This document shows, one piece after another, positions 34,225-43,687 of a stretch of DNA of 56,653 nucleotides. The notes under the pieces are model-generated. The model had not been told where the DNA came from. It saw only the letters and a program-made list of their open reading frames with translations, and did not search any database. This DNA is from Blautia caecimuris (GTDB lineage: Bacteria; Bacillota; Clostridia; Lachnospirales; Lachnospiraceae), in assembly GCF_024622975.1 (NCBI RefSeq), contig NZ_JANJZT010000026.1, positions 1-56,653 of the forward strand, read 5' to 3'. The translations under genes were made by a program, and so were the position numbers. The first letter of the stretch is position 1, and the number at the start of each line of letters is the position of its first letter.

Positions 34225-35709
34225 TCAGAGATTGGTATATCCCATCAGAGATTCATCCACAGCTCTGGCAGCCTCTCTTCCTTCCCGGATTGCCCAGACA
34301 ACAAGAGACTGTCCTCTGCGCATATCTCCTGCTGCAAATACACGGGGAACCGTCGTAGCATAGCCGTCCGGAGCCGTCTCCACATTGGTTCTTTCATTTA
34401 CCGCTACCTGAAAAGCATCTGTCACATATTTCTGGCTTCCCAGAAATCCGGCTGCGATCAGAACCAGATCGGCAGTGATCACTTTCTCCGTTCCCTCGGC
34501 CGGAATCATGATCATCCTTCCTGTTTTTTCATCCCTTTTACTTTGCAGTCCAACTGTCTTTGCCTTGCAAATATTCCCTTTTTTGTCGGCAATAAACTCT
34601 GTAACCGTTGTCTGGTATACTCTTGGATCCTTTCCAAAGACAGCAATGGCCTCTTCCTGTCCATAGTCGGTTTTCAGAACTCTCGGCCACTGTGGCCACG
34701 GATTATCAGCAGCTCTTTCAGCCGGAGGCTTCGGCATCATTTCCAGCTGTGTAACAGATTTGGCTCCCAGACGGATCACTGTTCCCACACAGTCGTTTCC
34801 GGTATCGCCTCCGCCTATCACAAGAACATGCCTGTCTCTGGCCATCTCATATGGTATCTTTGTAAAATCACTGTCCAGAAGAGCTCTGGTTACTGTTCCC
34901 AGGAAATCTACGGCAAACCATATTCCCTTTGCGTCTCTTCCCGGCACTCTGATATCTCTGGGAGACGAAGCTCCGCAGGTCAGAAGTACTCTGTCATACG
35001 TTTTCAGAAGCTCCTCTGCTTTGACATCTTTTCCCACGTCTGTCTTTACTTTAAAGATTACACCTTCTTCTTCCATCAGACGGATTCTGCGGTCTACTAC
35101 AGATTTTTCCAGCTTCATATTTGGAATTCCATACCGCAGCAGACCTCCGGGACGATCGCTTCTTTCATAAACAACCACCGTATGTCCTCTCCGGTTCAGC
35201 TCCTGCGCCGCTGCAAGACCGGCTGGTCCGCTTCCTACGATTGCAACTGTTTTTCCGGTACGAACCTTTGGTTTCTGAGGCTTCACCCAGCCTTCTGCAA
35301 ATGCGGTTTCAATAATGGCTCTTTCGTTTTCTTTGGTTGCCACCGGCTCTCCGTCCAGATTGCAGGTACAGGCAGCCTCACAGAGAGCCGGACACACTCT
35401 GGACGTAAATTCCGGAAAGCTGTGTGTCTTGGTCAGCCTTAAATAAGCCTGTTTCCAGTTCCCTGTGTATACCAGATCATTTATCTCTGGCACCAGATTG
35501 TGCAGAGGACAACCGGAAGTCATTCCTGCGATCATTGCGCCTGACTGGCAGAAGGGAACGCCGCAGGCCATACAGCGTGCTCCCTGCAGTCTTTGTTTTT
35601 CGAGGCTTAAAGGGAAACGAAATTCATGAAAGTCCGCAATTCTCACCTTAGGAGCCAGTACCTTTGCATTTTCTCTTTTATATTCCAAAAATCCTGTTGG
35701 TTTTCCCAT
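34225..35709 (-). CDS. gltD: Glutamate synthase small subunit
   Basis: GltD is the FAD and NAD(P)H subunit that feeds electrons through iron-sulfur clusters to GltB for reductive transfer of the glutamine amide to 2-oxoglutarate. The 494 residues show N-terminal cluster cysteines (CMACGVPFCQSG, CPLHNLVPE, CPALCEAACTCNL), the FAD site VAIVGSGPAGLAAAQEL and the nucleotide site VLVIGGGDTGNDC. The start lies ten bases after gltB. It is the last gene of the pyrG-gltB-gltD unit. Confidence 0.95.
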   Translation of the reverse strand: MGKPTGFLEYKRENAKVLAPKVRIADFHEFRFPLSLEKQRLQGARCMACGVPFCQSGAMIAGMTSGCPLHNLVPEINDLVYTGNWKQAYLRLTKTHSFPEFTSRVCPALCEAACTCNLDGEPVATKENERAIIETAFAEGWVKPQKPKVRTGKTVAIVGSGPAGLAAAQELNRRGHTVVVYERSDRPGGLLRYGIPNMKLEKSVVDRRIRLMEEEGVIFKVKTDVGKDVKAEELLKTYDRVLLTCGASSPRDIRVPGRDAKGIWFAVDFLGTVTRALLDSDFTKIPYEMARDRHVLVIGGGDTGNDCVGTVIRLGAKSVTQLEMMPKPPAERAADNPWPQWPRVLKTDYGQEEAIAVFGKDPRVYQTTVTEFIADKKGNICKAKTVGLQSKRDEKTGRMIMIPAEGTEKVITADLVLIAAGFLGSQKYVTDAFQVAVNERTNVETAPDGYATTVPRVFAAGDMRRGQSLVVWAIREGREAARAVDESLMGYTNL

Positions 35710-35719
35710 AGCTTCCTCC

Positions 35720-38700
35720 TTAATGTTTTACTCCGATACTTTCATAAAAAGCTTCCATTTGTGCCTGTTCACCGGTAAGACCTTTTTCTTCAAGCTTGGC
35801 GCTTAAAGTAAGCATCCTTTTATATTCATCCGGAATCAGCTTTTTAAAATGAGGAAGATAATATGCAAAGTTATCCAGAATTTTTTTACCAAGCTCTGAC
35901 CCAGTCGCCTTCACATGGGCCTCGATCAGATTCCTCAGCTCCTGTCTGTCATATTTATTTTCCACCTGTTCGATAGAGATCATCGCTTTATTGATATTCC
36001 GGTAAAGCATGTTCTCTGTATCCAGTACATAAGCGATGCCGCCGCTCATACCCGCCGCAAAGTTTTTGCCGGTCTTTCCAAGAACCACAACCCGGCCTCC
36101 GGTCATGTATTCGCAGCCGTGCTCGCCTACACCCTCTACCACAGCGCAGGCCCCGGAATTTCTCACTGCAAACCGTTCTCCGGCCACGCCGTTGATAAAG
36201 GCGGTTCCGCTTGTGGCGCCGTAAAGAGCCACATTTCCCACAATAATATTTTCTTCTGCCTTATATCCGGCCTTTTCCGGAACTTTTACGATCAGCCTGC
36301 CGCCGGACAGCCCCTTGCCAAAATAATCATTGCTGTCACCGGTAAGACAAAGCGTCAGACCTTTTGGGATAAACGCTCCAAAACTTTGTCCGCCGGCACC
36401 TTTGCAGTTGATTACAATGGAATCATCCGGAAGACCTGCTGGGTTCTGTCTGGTAATTTCTGCTCCCAGGATTGTTCCAAATGTACGATCTGTATTGGTC
36501 ACTTCCACGTTTAATTCCGCCTTTGTTCCGCCGGAGACAGCCCGAATACATTTTTTCAGAAGAATTTTTTCATCTAACGTTTTTTCCAGTTCAAAATTAT
36601 AAACAGCCCTGGAATCAAAGGTCACCTTCTGTGTTTTGCCTGTGTAAGGATTATCCAGGATAGCGCTCAGGTCTACTTTTCCGATATGCGGTTCGTCAGC
36701 CCTGTCCGCCGCCTTGAGAAGATCACTTCTTCCTACCATCTCGTCAACGGTACGCACGCCCAGTCTGGCCATATATTCCCGCAGCTCTTCTGCAATAAAT
36801 TTCATGAAATTTTCCACATATTCAGGTTTTCCCCGGAAACGCTTCCGAAGCTCCGGATTCTGTGTAGCTACACCTACAGGACAGGTATCCAGATTGCAGA
36901 CTCGCATCATCACACAACCCATGGTTACAAGAGGCGCTGTGGCAAATCCAAATTCCTCTGCTCCTAAAAGCGCCGCAATGGCAACGTCACGTCCGCTCAT
37001 GAGCTTTCCGTCTGTTTCAATACGCACCCGACTGCGAAGTCCGTTTTTCAGAAGTGTCTGGTGAGTTTCACTAAGTCCCAGTTCCCATGGAAGTCCCGCA
37101 TTGTGTATGGAGCTTCTGGGGGCAGCTCCAGTTCCTCCATCGTATCCGGAGATCAGAATAGTCTGGGCTCCTGCCTTGGCCACTCCGGCAGCTACTGTTC
37201 CTACTCCCGCCTCTGATACAAGTTTTACCGAAATATCCGCAAATTTATTTGCATTTTTCAGATCATAGATCAGCTGGGCCAGATCTTCAATGGAGTAAAT
37301 GTCATGATGCGGCGGAGGGGAGATCAGACTTACTCCGGGAGTGGAATGGCGGGTTTTTGCAACCCATGGATAAACCTTCTTTGCCGGAAGGTGTCCGCCC
37401 TCGCCCGGTTTTGCCCCCTGCGCCATCTTGATCTGGATTTCTTTTGCCGATACAAGATAACGGCTGGTCACGCCAAATCGTCCGCTGGCAACCTGTTTGA
37501 TGGCAGAACAGCGGTCATCCGCCGATCCGGAGGAAGCAATCCTCTCCTCACTTTCCCCGCCTTCACCTGTGTTGGACTTTCCATGAAGATGATTCATTGC
37601 AATAGCAAGGGTCTCATGGGCTTCCTGTGAAATGGAACCATAAGACATGGCGCCTGTCTTGAAGCGCTTCACAATCTCCTCAACGCTTTCCACCTCATCC
37701 AGAGGGACTGGATTTTCTGAATAAACAAAATCCATCAGTCCCCTTAAAGATCCGTGATTCTCCTTATCTACCAGTTTTGTATACTCTTTAAACATCTCAT
37801 AGCTTCCGCATTTTGCAGACTGTTGGAGTAAATGAATGGTTCTTGGATTATAGCGATGCTCTTCTCCCTGACTGCGCATTTTGTGCGCACCCACACTGTC
37901 AAGAGTCAGATCCGTATTCAGCCCCAGAGGGTCAAAGGCTTCCGAATGGAGTTTTTCCACATTTTCCTCAATATCCTCCAGAGTAATACCACCGATCCGG
38001 CTTACGGTTCCGGTAAAATACTTATCGATCACCTCTTTGGAGATACCTACCGCCTCAAAGATCTGGGATCCCTGGTAGGACTGGATCGTGGAGATTCCCA
38101 TTTTAGACGCAATCTTTACGATTCCACTCAGTACTGCATGATTATAGTCTTCTACTGCCGCATAATAGTCCTTGTCCAGCATGTGATTATCAATCAGCTC
38201 CCGGATGGTTTCCTGGGCAAGATACGGATTGACTGCACTTGCACCATATCCCAGAAGAGCAGCAAAATGATGAACCTCTCTGGGCTCTCCGGATTCTACG
38301 ATAATAGCCAGAGAAGTACTTTTCTTGGTTTTTACCAGATGCTGATGCACCGCGGAAACTGCCAGAAGAGACGGGATCGCCATATGGTTCTCATCTACTC
38401 CCCGGTCTGAAAGCACCAGAATATTGGCGCCTTCCCGGAATACCTTGTCCACCTCCACAAAAAGACGATCCATTGCCCGCTCCAGTCTGGTGCTCTTATA
38501 ATAGAGAGTCGATACAACGGCGGACCGCAGGCCTTCCTGCTTCAGATTTTTGATCTTCAGCATATCCGTATTGGTCAGGATCGGGTGCAGGATTTTCAGG
38601 ACACGACAGTTTTCCGGCTGCTGCACCAGAAGATTTCCGTCCTTTCCTGCATAAACACTGGTAGATGTAACAATTTCCTCACGGATAGCATCAATGGGAG

Positions 38701-40270
38701 GATTTGTCACCTGTGCAAAAAGCTGTTTAAAATAATCAAACAAAGGGCGGTGTTCTCTGGACAGAACCGCAAGAGGGGTATCAGCTCCCATGGCTCCGAT
38801 GCTTTCCGCTCCATTTAACGCCATATTTCTGATGGAAGTCCGGTACTGCTCATAGGTATAGCCGAAAGCCTTCTGAAGCCTCGCCCTCTGCTCCTCTGTA
38901 TATTCCTCCACACGGACATTGGGGATTTTGATATCTTTCAGACGTACCAGATTGCTGTTCAGCCACTCTCCGTACGGCTGCGCTTTGGCATATTTTTCTT
39001 TCAGCTCATTATCGTCGATCACCTTGCCCTGAACCGTATCTACCAGAAGGATTTTTCCCGGATGGAGGCGCTCCTTCAGAACAATATTTTCTTCCGGTAC
39101 CGGAAGCACACCTACCTCAGAAGAAAGGATCATATATCCGTCAGAAGTAATATAATATCTGGAAGGACGAAGACCGTTTCTGTCAAGAACTGCGCCCATT
39201 ACATCTCCATCCGAAAACAGAATAGAAGCCGGGCCGTCCCAGGGTTCCATCATTGTCGCATAGTACTGATAGAAATCCCTTTTTTCCTGGGAAATTGTAT
39301 CATTGTATGCCCAGGGTTCCGGAATCGTGATCATAACCGCAAGAGGAAGCTCCATACCGCTCATAACAAGAAATTCCAGTGTGTTGTCAAGCATGGCGGA
39401 ATCAGAACCGTTTCGGTTCACCACCGGAAGTACCTTGTGAAGTTCTCCTTTCAGATAGGGAGATTCCATGTTTTCCTCTCTTGCCAGCATCTTGTCTGCA
39501 TTTCCACGGATGGTATTGATCTCTCCGTTATGAACAATAAAGCGGTTTGGATGTGCTCTTTCCCAGCTGGGATTGGTATTGGTACTGAACCGTGAATGGA
39601 CCATTGCAATGGCGGATTCATAATCCTTATTCTGAAGATCCGCAAAGAAAGTCCGAAGCTGCCCCACCAGAAACATTCCTTTATACACAATGGTCCTGCT
39701 GCTCATGGACACCACATAGGTATTATCATTGCTCTGTTCAAATTCCCGACGGGCAATATAAAGCCTCCGGTCAAAACTGATTCCGGCTTCCACATCCTGG
39801 GGTTTCCGTATAAATGCCTGCATGATACAGGGCATACATTCTCTTGCCTTACTTCCCAGAACCTCCGGAAATACCGGAACCGTCCTCCAGCCCAGAAGCT
39901 TCAGATCTTCCTTTTCAAGAATAATCTCAAACATTTTTTTCGCCTGTGCACGGCGGATCTCATGCTGCGGAAAAAACAGCTGGGCAATTCCATATTCCCT
40001 TTCTCCGCCAATATCAAATCCCTCTTTTTTGCATACTTTTTTAAAAAATTTATGGGAAATCTGCAGAAGGATCCCTACTCCGTCACCAGTCTCGCCTTCT
40101 GCATCCTTTCCTGCACGATGTTCCAGATGCTCTACAATCCTCAGGGCATTGGCAACTGTTTCATGTGTTTTTTTGCCTTTAATATTTACTACTGCACCGA
40201 TACCGCAGTTATCATGTTCAAACTCCCGGCGATAAAGCCCCTGTTGTTCTTCCTTTCTCACTTCTTTCAT
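35720..40270 (-). CDS. gltB: Glutamate synthase large subunit
   Basis: A 1516-residue GltB. It begins with a short propeptide ending before Cys22 (EFEHDNCGIGAVV), the N-terminal nucleophile of the class II glutaminase domain (about 22-430). A central domain is followed by the FMN barrel (about 840-1210) with GAKPGEGGHLPAKKVYPW and a 3Fe-4S signature CVMMRVCNLDTCPVG, then the GXGXG beta-helix (about 1250-1500). The start at 40270 has AGGAGG nine bases before; the ATG at 40279 touches that site and is rejected. It starts 21 bases after pyrG, so both are cotranscribed. Together with GlnA it forms the GS-GOGAT cycle. Confidence 0.96.
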   Translation of the reverse strand: MKEVRKEEQQGLYRREFEHDNCGIGAVVNIKGKKTHETVANALRIVEHLEHRAGKDAEGETGDGVGILLQISHKFFKKVCKKEGFDIGGEREYGIAQLFFPQHEIRRAQAKKMFEIILEKEDLKLLGWRTVPVFPEVLGSKARECMPCIMQAFIRKPQDVEAGISFDRRLYIARREFEQSNDNTYVVSMSSRTIVYKGMFLVGQLRTFFADLQNKDYESAIAMVHSRFSTNTNPSWERAHPNRFIVHNGEINTIRGNADKMLAREENMESPYLKGELHKVLPVVNRNGSDSAMLDNTLEFLVMSGMELPLAVMITIPEPWAYNDTISQEKRDFYQYYATMMEPWDGPASILFSDGDVMGAVLDRNGLRPSRYYITSDGYMILSSEVGVLPVPEENIVLKERLHPGKILLVDTVQGKVIDDNELKEKYAKAQPYGEWLNSNLVRLKDIKIPNVRVEEYTEEQRARLQKAFGYTYEQYRTSIRNMALNGAESIGAMGADTPLAVLSREHRPLFDYFKQLFAQVTNPPIDAIREEIVTSTSVYAGKDGNLLVQQPENCRVLKILHPILTNTDMLKIKNLKQEGLRSAVVSTLYYKSTRLERAMDRLFVEVDKVFREGANILVLSDRGVDENHMAIPSLLAVSAVHQHLVKTKKSTSLAIIVESGEPREVHHFAALLGYGASAVNPYLAQETIRELIDNHMLDKDYYAAVEDYNHAVLSGIVKIASKMGISTIQSYQGSQIFEAVGISKEVIDKYFTGTVSRIGGITLEDIEENVEKLHSEAFDPLGLNTDLTLDSVGAHKMRSQGEEHRYNPRTIHLLQQSAKCGSYEMFKEYTKLVDKENHGSLRGLMDFVYSENPVPLDEVESVEEIVKRFKTGAMSYGSISQEAHETLAIAMNHLHGKSNTGEGGESEERIASSGSADDRCSAIKQVASGRFGVTSRYLVSAKEIQIKMAQGAKPGEGGHLPAKKVYPWVAKTRHSTPGVSLISPPPHHDIYSIEDLAQLIYDLKNANKFADISVKLVSEAGVGTVAAGVAKAGAQTILISGYDGGTGAAPRSSIHNAGLPWELGLSETHQTLLKNGLRSRVRIETDGKLMSGRDVAIAALLGAEEFGFATAPLVTMGCVMMRVCNLDTCPVGVATQNPELRKRFRGKPEYVENFMKFIAEELREYMARLGVRTVDEMVGRSDLLKAADRADEPHIGKVDLSAILDNPYTGKTQKVTFDSRAVYNFELEKTLDEKILLKKCIRAVSGGTKAELNVEVTNTDRTFGTILGAEITRQNPAGLPDDSIVINCKGAGGQSFGAFIPKGLTLCLTGDSNDYFGKGLSGGRLIVKVPEKAGYKAEENIIVGNVALYGATSGTAFINGVAGERFAVRNSGACAVVEGVGEHGCEYMTGGRVVVLGKTGKNFAAGMSGGIAYVLDTENMLYRNINKAMISIEQVENKYDRQELRNLIEAHVKATGSELGKKILDNFAYYLPHFKKLIPDEYKRMLTLSAKLEEKGLTGEQAQMEAFYESIGVKH

Positions 40271-40291
40271 AATCCTCATCCTCCTGTATCT

Positions 40292-41911
40292 TTAATCAGA
40301 TATCCTCATTTCCTTCCTGTGTGCACTGGCCGCCTCCACAAATCCCCGGAAAAGAGGATGCGCATGATTTGGTCGTGACTTAAATTCAGGATGTCCCTGC
40401 GTTCCCTGAAAAAACGGATGATCTTCCAGTTCAATCATTTCCACGATTCTTCCGTCCGGAGATGTTCCGGCGATCACCATTCCGTTCTCTGACAGTTCCT
40501 GCCGATACGCATTGCTGACCTCATAGCGGTGTCTGTGGCGTTCCCTGATCTCCCTTGTTCCAAAAAGCGCCTCTGCTCTGGAGCCCTCTGCAAGAATACA
40601 GGGATAACTTCCCAGCCGCAGAGTTCCTCCCAGATCCTCCACTTTTTCCTGATCCGGCATAAGCGCGATTACCGGATGACCTGTTGAAGGAGCCAGTTCT
40701 ATACTGTTTGCATCCTCATAGCCCAGTACATGACGGACAAATTCTACAATAGCCATCTGCATTCCCAGACAGATTCCCAGGTAGGGGATCCTGTGAACCC
40801 TTGCATACTGTGCTGCCAGAATCATACCCTCGGTTCCCCGGTTTCCGAAGCCGCCGGGAACAAGGATCCCGTCCGCTGTATGGAGCAGCTGATCCATATT
40901 TTTTTCATTTAATTCCTCGGAATCAATCCATATAAGCTCTGTCTTTGCCCTGCAGGATATCCCGCCGTGCTTCAATGCCTCCACTACACTTAAATATGCG
41001 TCGTGGAGCTGCGTATATTTTCCAACGATGGCAATGTTCACCGTTGTTTCCGGAGCCCGGAGATCTGCCACCATCGCTTCCCAGTCACGAAGATCCGGCT
41101 TTCTGTTTTCCATACGAAGGCTTTCCAGCACTACATCTGCCAGTTTCTCTCTTTCCATTGCCAGAGGCGCTTCATAAAGATATTCCACATCCAGATTCTG
41201 CAGTACATGACTGACCGGAACATTACAGAACAGGGCAATTTTCTGCCGGATTTCTTCGGTAAGAGGATATTCGCTTCTGCATATGAGAACATCCGGCTGG
41301 ATCCCCATTCCCTGAAGTTCCTTTACACTTGCCTGGGTAGGTTTTGTTTTCATTTCTCCAGATGCTTTCAGATATGGGATCAGAGTAACATGGAGCAGGA
41401 CAGCATTTTCGTGTCCTGTCTCCTGCTGAAACTGGCGGATTGCCTCCAGAAAAGGCTGGCTTTCTATATCCCCTACAGTTCCTCCCACCTCAATGATGGC
41501 GATTCGGTCCTCATCCTGTTTTTTTGCACGGTAAAAGCGGCTTTTAATCTCATTTGTAATATGAGGTATCACCTGAACGGTTCCTCCTCCAAAATCTCCG
41601 TGCCTTTCCTTCTGAAGAACAGACCAGTATATTTTTCCGGTTGTCACATTGGAATTTTTGTCCAGATTTTCATCGATAAAACGTTCGTAGTGACCAAGAT
41701 CCAGATCTGTTTCTGTTCCGTCTTCTGTAACAAATACTTCTCCATGCTGGATAGGGTTCATAGTTCCCGGATCCATATTAATATAGGGATCAAATTTCTG
41801 CATGGTCACCTGATATCCTCTGGCTTTCAGAAGCCTTCCAAGGGACGCTGCTGTGATTCCCTTTCCAAGACCGGATACCACTCCTCCGGTAACAAATACA
41901 TATTTTACCAT
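40292..41911 (-). CDS. pyrG: CTP synthase
   Basis: PyrG aminates UTP to CTP with glutamine nitrogen. The 539-residue protein has the synthetase domain with the ATP loop [17 protein letters not shown] at the N-terminus and, after about residue 290, a class I glutaminase with the cysteine in YLGICLGMQ and the His/Glu pair in [12 protein letters not shown]. The start at 41911 has GGAGGAGG nine bases before; the frame is open eight codons further without support. It is first in a transcript with gltBD, an unusual pairing of two glutamine amidotransferases, behind a leader terminator. Confidence 0.95.
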   Translation of the reverse strand: MVKYVFVTGGVVSGLGKGITAASLGRLLKARGYQVTMQKFDPYINMDPGTMNPIQHGEVFVTEDGTETDLDLGHYERFIDENLDKNSNVTTGKIYWSVLQKERHGDFGGGTVQVIPHITNEIKSRFYRAKKQDEDRIAIIEVGGTVGDIESQPFLEAIRQFQQETGHENAVLLHVTLIPYLKASGEMKTKPTQASVKELQGMGIQPDVLICRSEYPLTEEIRQKIALFCNVPVSHVLQNLDVEYLYEAPLAMEREKLADVVLESLRMENRKPDLRDWEAMVADLRAPETTVNIAIVGKYTQLHDAYLSVVEALKHGGISCRAKTELIWIDSEELNEKNMDQLLHTADGILVPGGFGNRGTEGMILAAQYARVHRIPYLGICLGMQMAIVEFVRHVLGYEDANSIELAPSTGHPVIALMPDQEKVEDLGGTLRLGSYPCILAEGSRAEALFGTREIRERHRHRYEVSNAYRQELSENGMVIAGTSPDGRIVEMIELEDHPFFQGTQGHPEFKSRPNHAHPLFRGFVEAASAHRKEMRISD

Positions 41912-41935
41912 CTTCGATTTCCTCCTCCAGATCAT

Positions 41936-42011
41936 AAAAAAGCGTCGGAAGCCTGAAAGGGGAGGGTAAGCCCCAAAGCTTCTGACGCCTTTGTCAGATA
42001 TTACTGATCTG
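41936..42011 (-). promoter_or_regulatory. pyrG-gltBD leader with terminator
   Basis: A small hairpin CAGAT/ATCTG (41995-42011, 7-base loop) precedes a long terminator. Its stem pairs GCGTC, GAAGC and GGGG on the minus strand with CCCC, GCTTC and GACGC (41988 to 41942), followed by six T (41941-41936). The motif CAAAGGCGT lies at 41993-41985, as in the glnA leader. The terminator ends 25 bases before pyrG. Confidence 0.75.
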
Positions 42012-42028
42012 TTTAAAATATGTTCCCT

Positions 42029-42057
42029 ACTATAACCTATTTTTTTTCGTTTGTAAA
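42029..42057 (-). promoter_or_regulatory. pyrG-gltBD promoter
   Basis: Minus strand TTTACA (42057-42052), 17 bases, TATAGT (42034-42029): one mismatch in each box. Confidence 0.7.
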
Positions 42058-42110
42058 GATATTTTTAACAAAATTTCAAGTCAGCAAATTTCAAAAGCTC
42101 CGATTCGCTC

Positions 42111-43487
42111 TTATCGGATCTCCATGGGATAATTTCCGTCAAAGCAGGCTCTGCATAAAGGCAGTCCCCCTGCCATCCCTTCCAGATATTCCAGCTTCAT
42201 ATAGCCCAGAGAATCGGCGCCGATCATACGGCAGATCTCCTCTGTACTGTGGATGGATGCGATCAGCTGATCGTTGGAAGGAACGTCCGTCCCAAAATAA
42301 CAGGGATGAAGAAAAGGCGGAGACGAGATCCTTACATGAACTTCTCTGGCTCCTGCCTTCTTCAGCATATGGATCAGATTGGCAATGGTGGTTCCTCTTA
42401 CTATGGAATCATCTACCAGAACGATCCTTTTCCCTTTTACTGCTGATTCCAGTACGCTGAGTTTCATATGTACACTGGATTCTCTTTCCTTTTGCGTAGG
42501 TTTAATAAAGGTTCTTCCTATATAGCTGTTTTTATAAAAGGCAAGACCAAAGGGAATTCCAGATTCCTCTGAGTAGCCTTTTGCCGCCGGAATGCCGGAA
42601 TCCGGAACGCCGGTAACCAGATCCGCCTCCACCGGATAGGACCTTGCAAGAGATTTTCCACCCCGGATACGGGCATCATAAATTCCAACTCCGTCCAGAA
42701 CGCTGTCAAGCCGGGCAAAGTAAATATATTCAAATACACAATGTGCAGTTTTTTCTCCGGCAAGCTCACGGTTGGATCGTATCCCCTCCCGGGAAATGAT
42801 CACCATCTCTCCCGGCTCCACATCACGGACAAACTCAGCACCTACAGAATTCAGTGCGCAGCTTTCGGAAGCAAGCACATACGTGTGATCTCTTTTTCCA
42901 ATACAAAGAGGCTTCAGTCCATAAGGATCGCGGACACCGATAAGCTTTCTTGGACTCATGATCACCAGACCGTAAGCCCCCTTTAATTTTCGCGCTGTTT
43001 TTAAAACTGCTTCCTCTACGGAATCGGAATGAACTCTTTCTCTTGCAATATGAAAAGCGATTACCTCAGAATCTGTTGTCGTATGAAAAACGGCCCCATT
43101 CTGGATCAGTTCCCATTTCAGTTCTTTTGTGTTGATCAGATTTCCATTATGGGCAAGGGCAAGTGTTCCCTTAATATAAGACAGTACAAGAGGCTGCGCG
43201 TTTTCTGCCACAGAAGCTCCGGTAGTAGAATACCGCACATGTCCGATCCCCAGATCTCCTGACATTTTTTCCAGTGTTTCCCGGCGGAGCACCTCACTTA
43301 CCAGCCCCAGATCCTTATGAAACTGAATATTTCCAGCTTCTCCCTTTGTATTGGAAACTGCAAGTCCGCAGGACTCCTGTCCTCTGTGCTGCAGTGCCGT
43401 AAGACCATAATAAACAGCCGGTACCACATTCCCTCCTTCCAGGTCATAAATTCCAAACACACCACAGGCTTCTTTTAATTCTGCCAT
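42111..43487 (-). CDS. purF: Amidophosphoribosyltransferase
   Basis: PurF transfers glutamine nitrogen to PRPP, the first step of purine synthesis. The 458-residue protein begins MAELKEACGVFGIY: seven residues are removed to expose Cys8, the class II glutaminase nucleophile. The PRPP loop is VLVDDSIVRGTTIANL, and cysteines near the C-terminus (YFGTDVPS region, LCRACFDG) fit the iron-sulfur type found in Bacillus. The start at 43487 follows GAGGAGG; the frame runs eight codons further. It has its own promoter and, unlike the neighbouring nitrogen genes, no leader hairpin. It is divergent from glnN. Confidence 0.95.
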   Translation of the reverse strand: MAELKEACGVFGIYDLEGGNVVPAVYYGLTALQHRGQESCGLAVSNTKGEAGNIQFHKDLGLVSEVLRRETLEKMSGDLGIGHVRYSTTGASVAENAQPLVLSYIKGTLALAHNGNLINTKELKWELIQNGAVFHTTTDSEVIAFHIARERVHSDSVEEAVLKTARKLKGAYGLVIMSPRKLIGVRDPYGLKPLCIGKRDHTYVLASESCALNSVGAEFVRDVEPGEMVIISREGIRSNRELAGEKTAHCVFEYIYFARLDSVLDGVGIYDARIRGGKSLARSYPVEADLVTGVPDSGIPAAKGYSEESGIPFGLAFYKNSYIGRTFIKPTQKERESSVHMKLSVLESAVKGKRIVLVDDSIVRGTTIANLIHMLKKAGAREVHVRISSPPFLHPCYFGTDVPSNDQLIASIHSTEEICRMIGADSLGYMKLEYLEGMAGGLPLCRACFDGNYPMEIR

Positions 43488-43517
43488 CTTATGTCCTCCT
43501 CTCTTTTTCACACTGCC

Positions 43518-43545
43518 ATTATAGTGTGATAAAATTTTTTGTCAA
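43518..43545 (-). promoter_or_regulatory. purF promoter
   Basis: Minus strand TTGACA (43545-43540), 16 bases, TATAAT (43523-43518). Its -35 lies 18 bases from the -35 of the divergent glnN promoter. Confidence 0.82.
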
Positions 43546-43563
43546 GTTTTTTGTAAAAAGTTA

Positions 43564-43591
43564 TTGACAACCGTAATTTTTTGTGTATACT
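43564..43591 (+). promoter_or_regulatory. glnN promoter
   Basis: TTGACA (43564-43569), 16 bases, TATACT (43586-43591), on the plus strand, back to back with the purF promoter. Confidence 0.8.
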
Positions 43592-43603
43592 ACTTCACAT
43601 AAG

Positions 43604-43650
43604 CAAAGACGCTTTGAATCTTGACCATCAGGATCCGAGGCGTCTTTTTT
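43604..43650 (+). terminator. Leader terminator of glnN
   Basis: Stem AGACGC/GCGTCT (43607-43612 with 43640-43645) with further imperfect pairing inside, then a run of T. The 5' arm starts CAAAGACGC at 43604, six or so bases after the predicted start site. CAAAG can alternatively pair with the following CTTTG, which would break the terminator. Confidence 0.75.
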
Positions 43651-43687
43651 ATTTTCTGAAACCTATACCTGAAAGGAGAAACTCTTT

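Noticed and set aside
34153..35442. 429-residue plus-strand ORF opposite gltD
   Set aside because: Lies entirely antisense to a clearly recognised gltD, has no protein family pattern and no ribosome site.
41936..42034. Reiterative G-addition attenuation of pyrG as in Bacillus
   Set aside because: The leader has a C/U-rich stretch (ACCCTCCCCTTTC), but the GGG near the promoter lies at about -5 to -3, not at the start site as the Bacillus mechanism needs, and the terminator shares its 5' motif with the glutamine genes instead.
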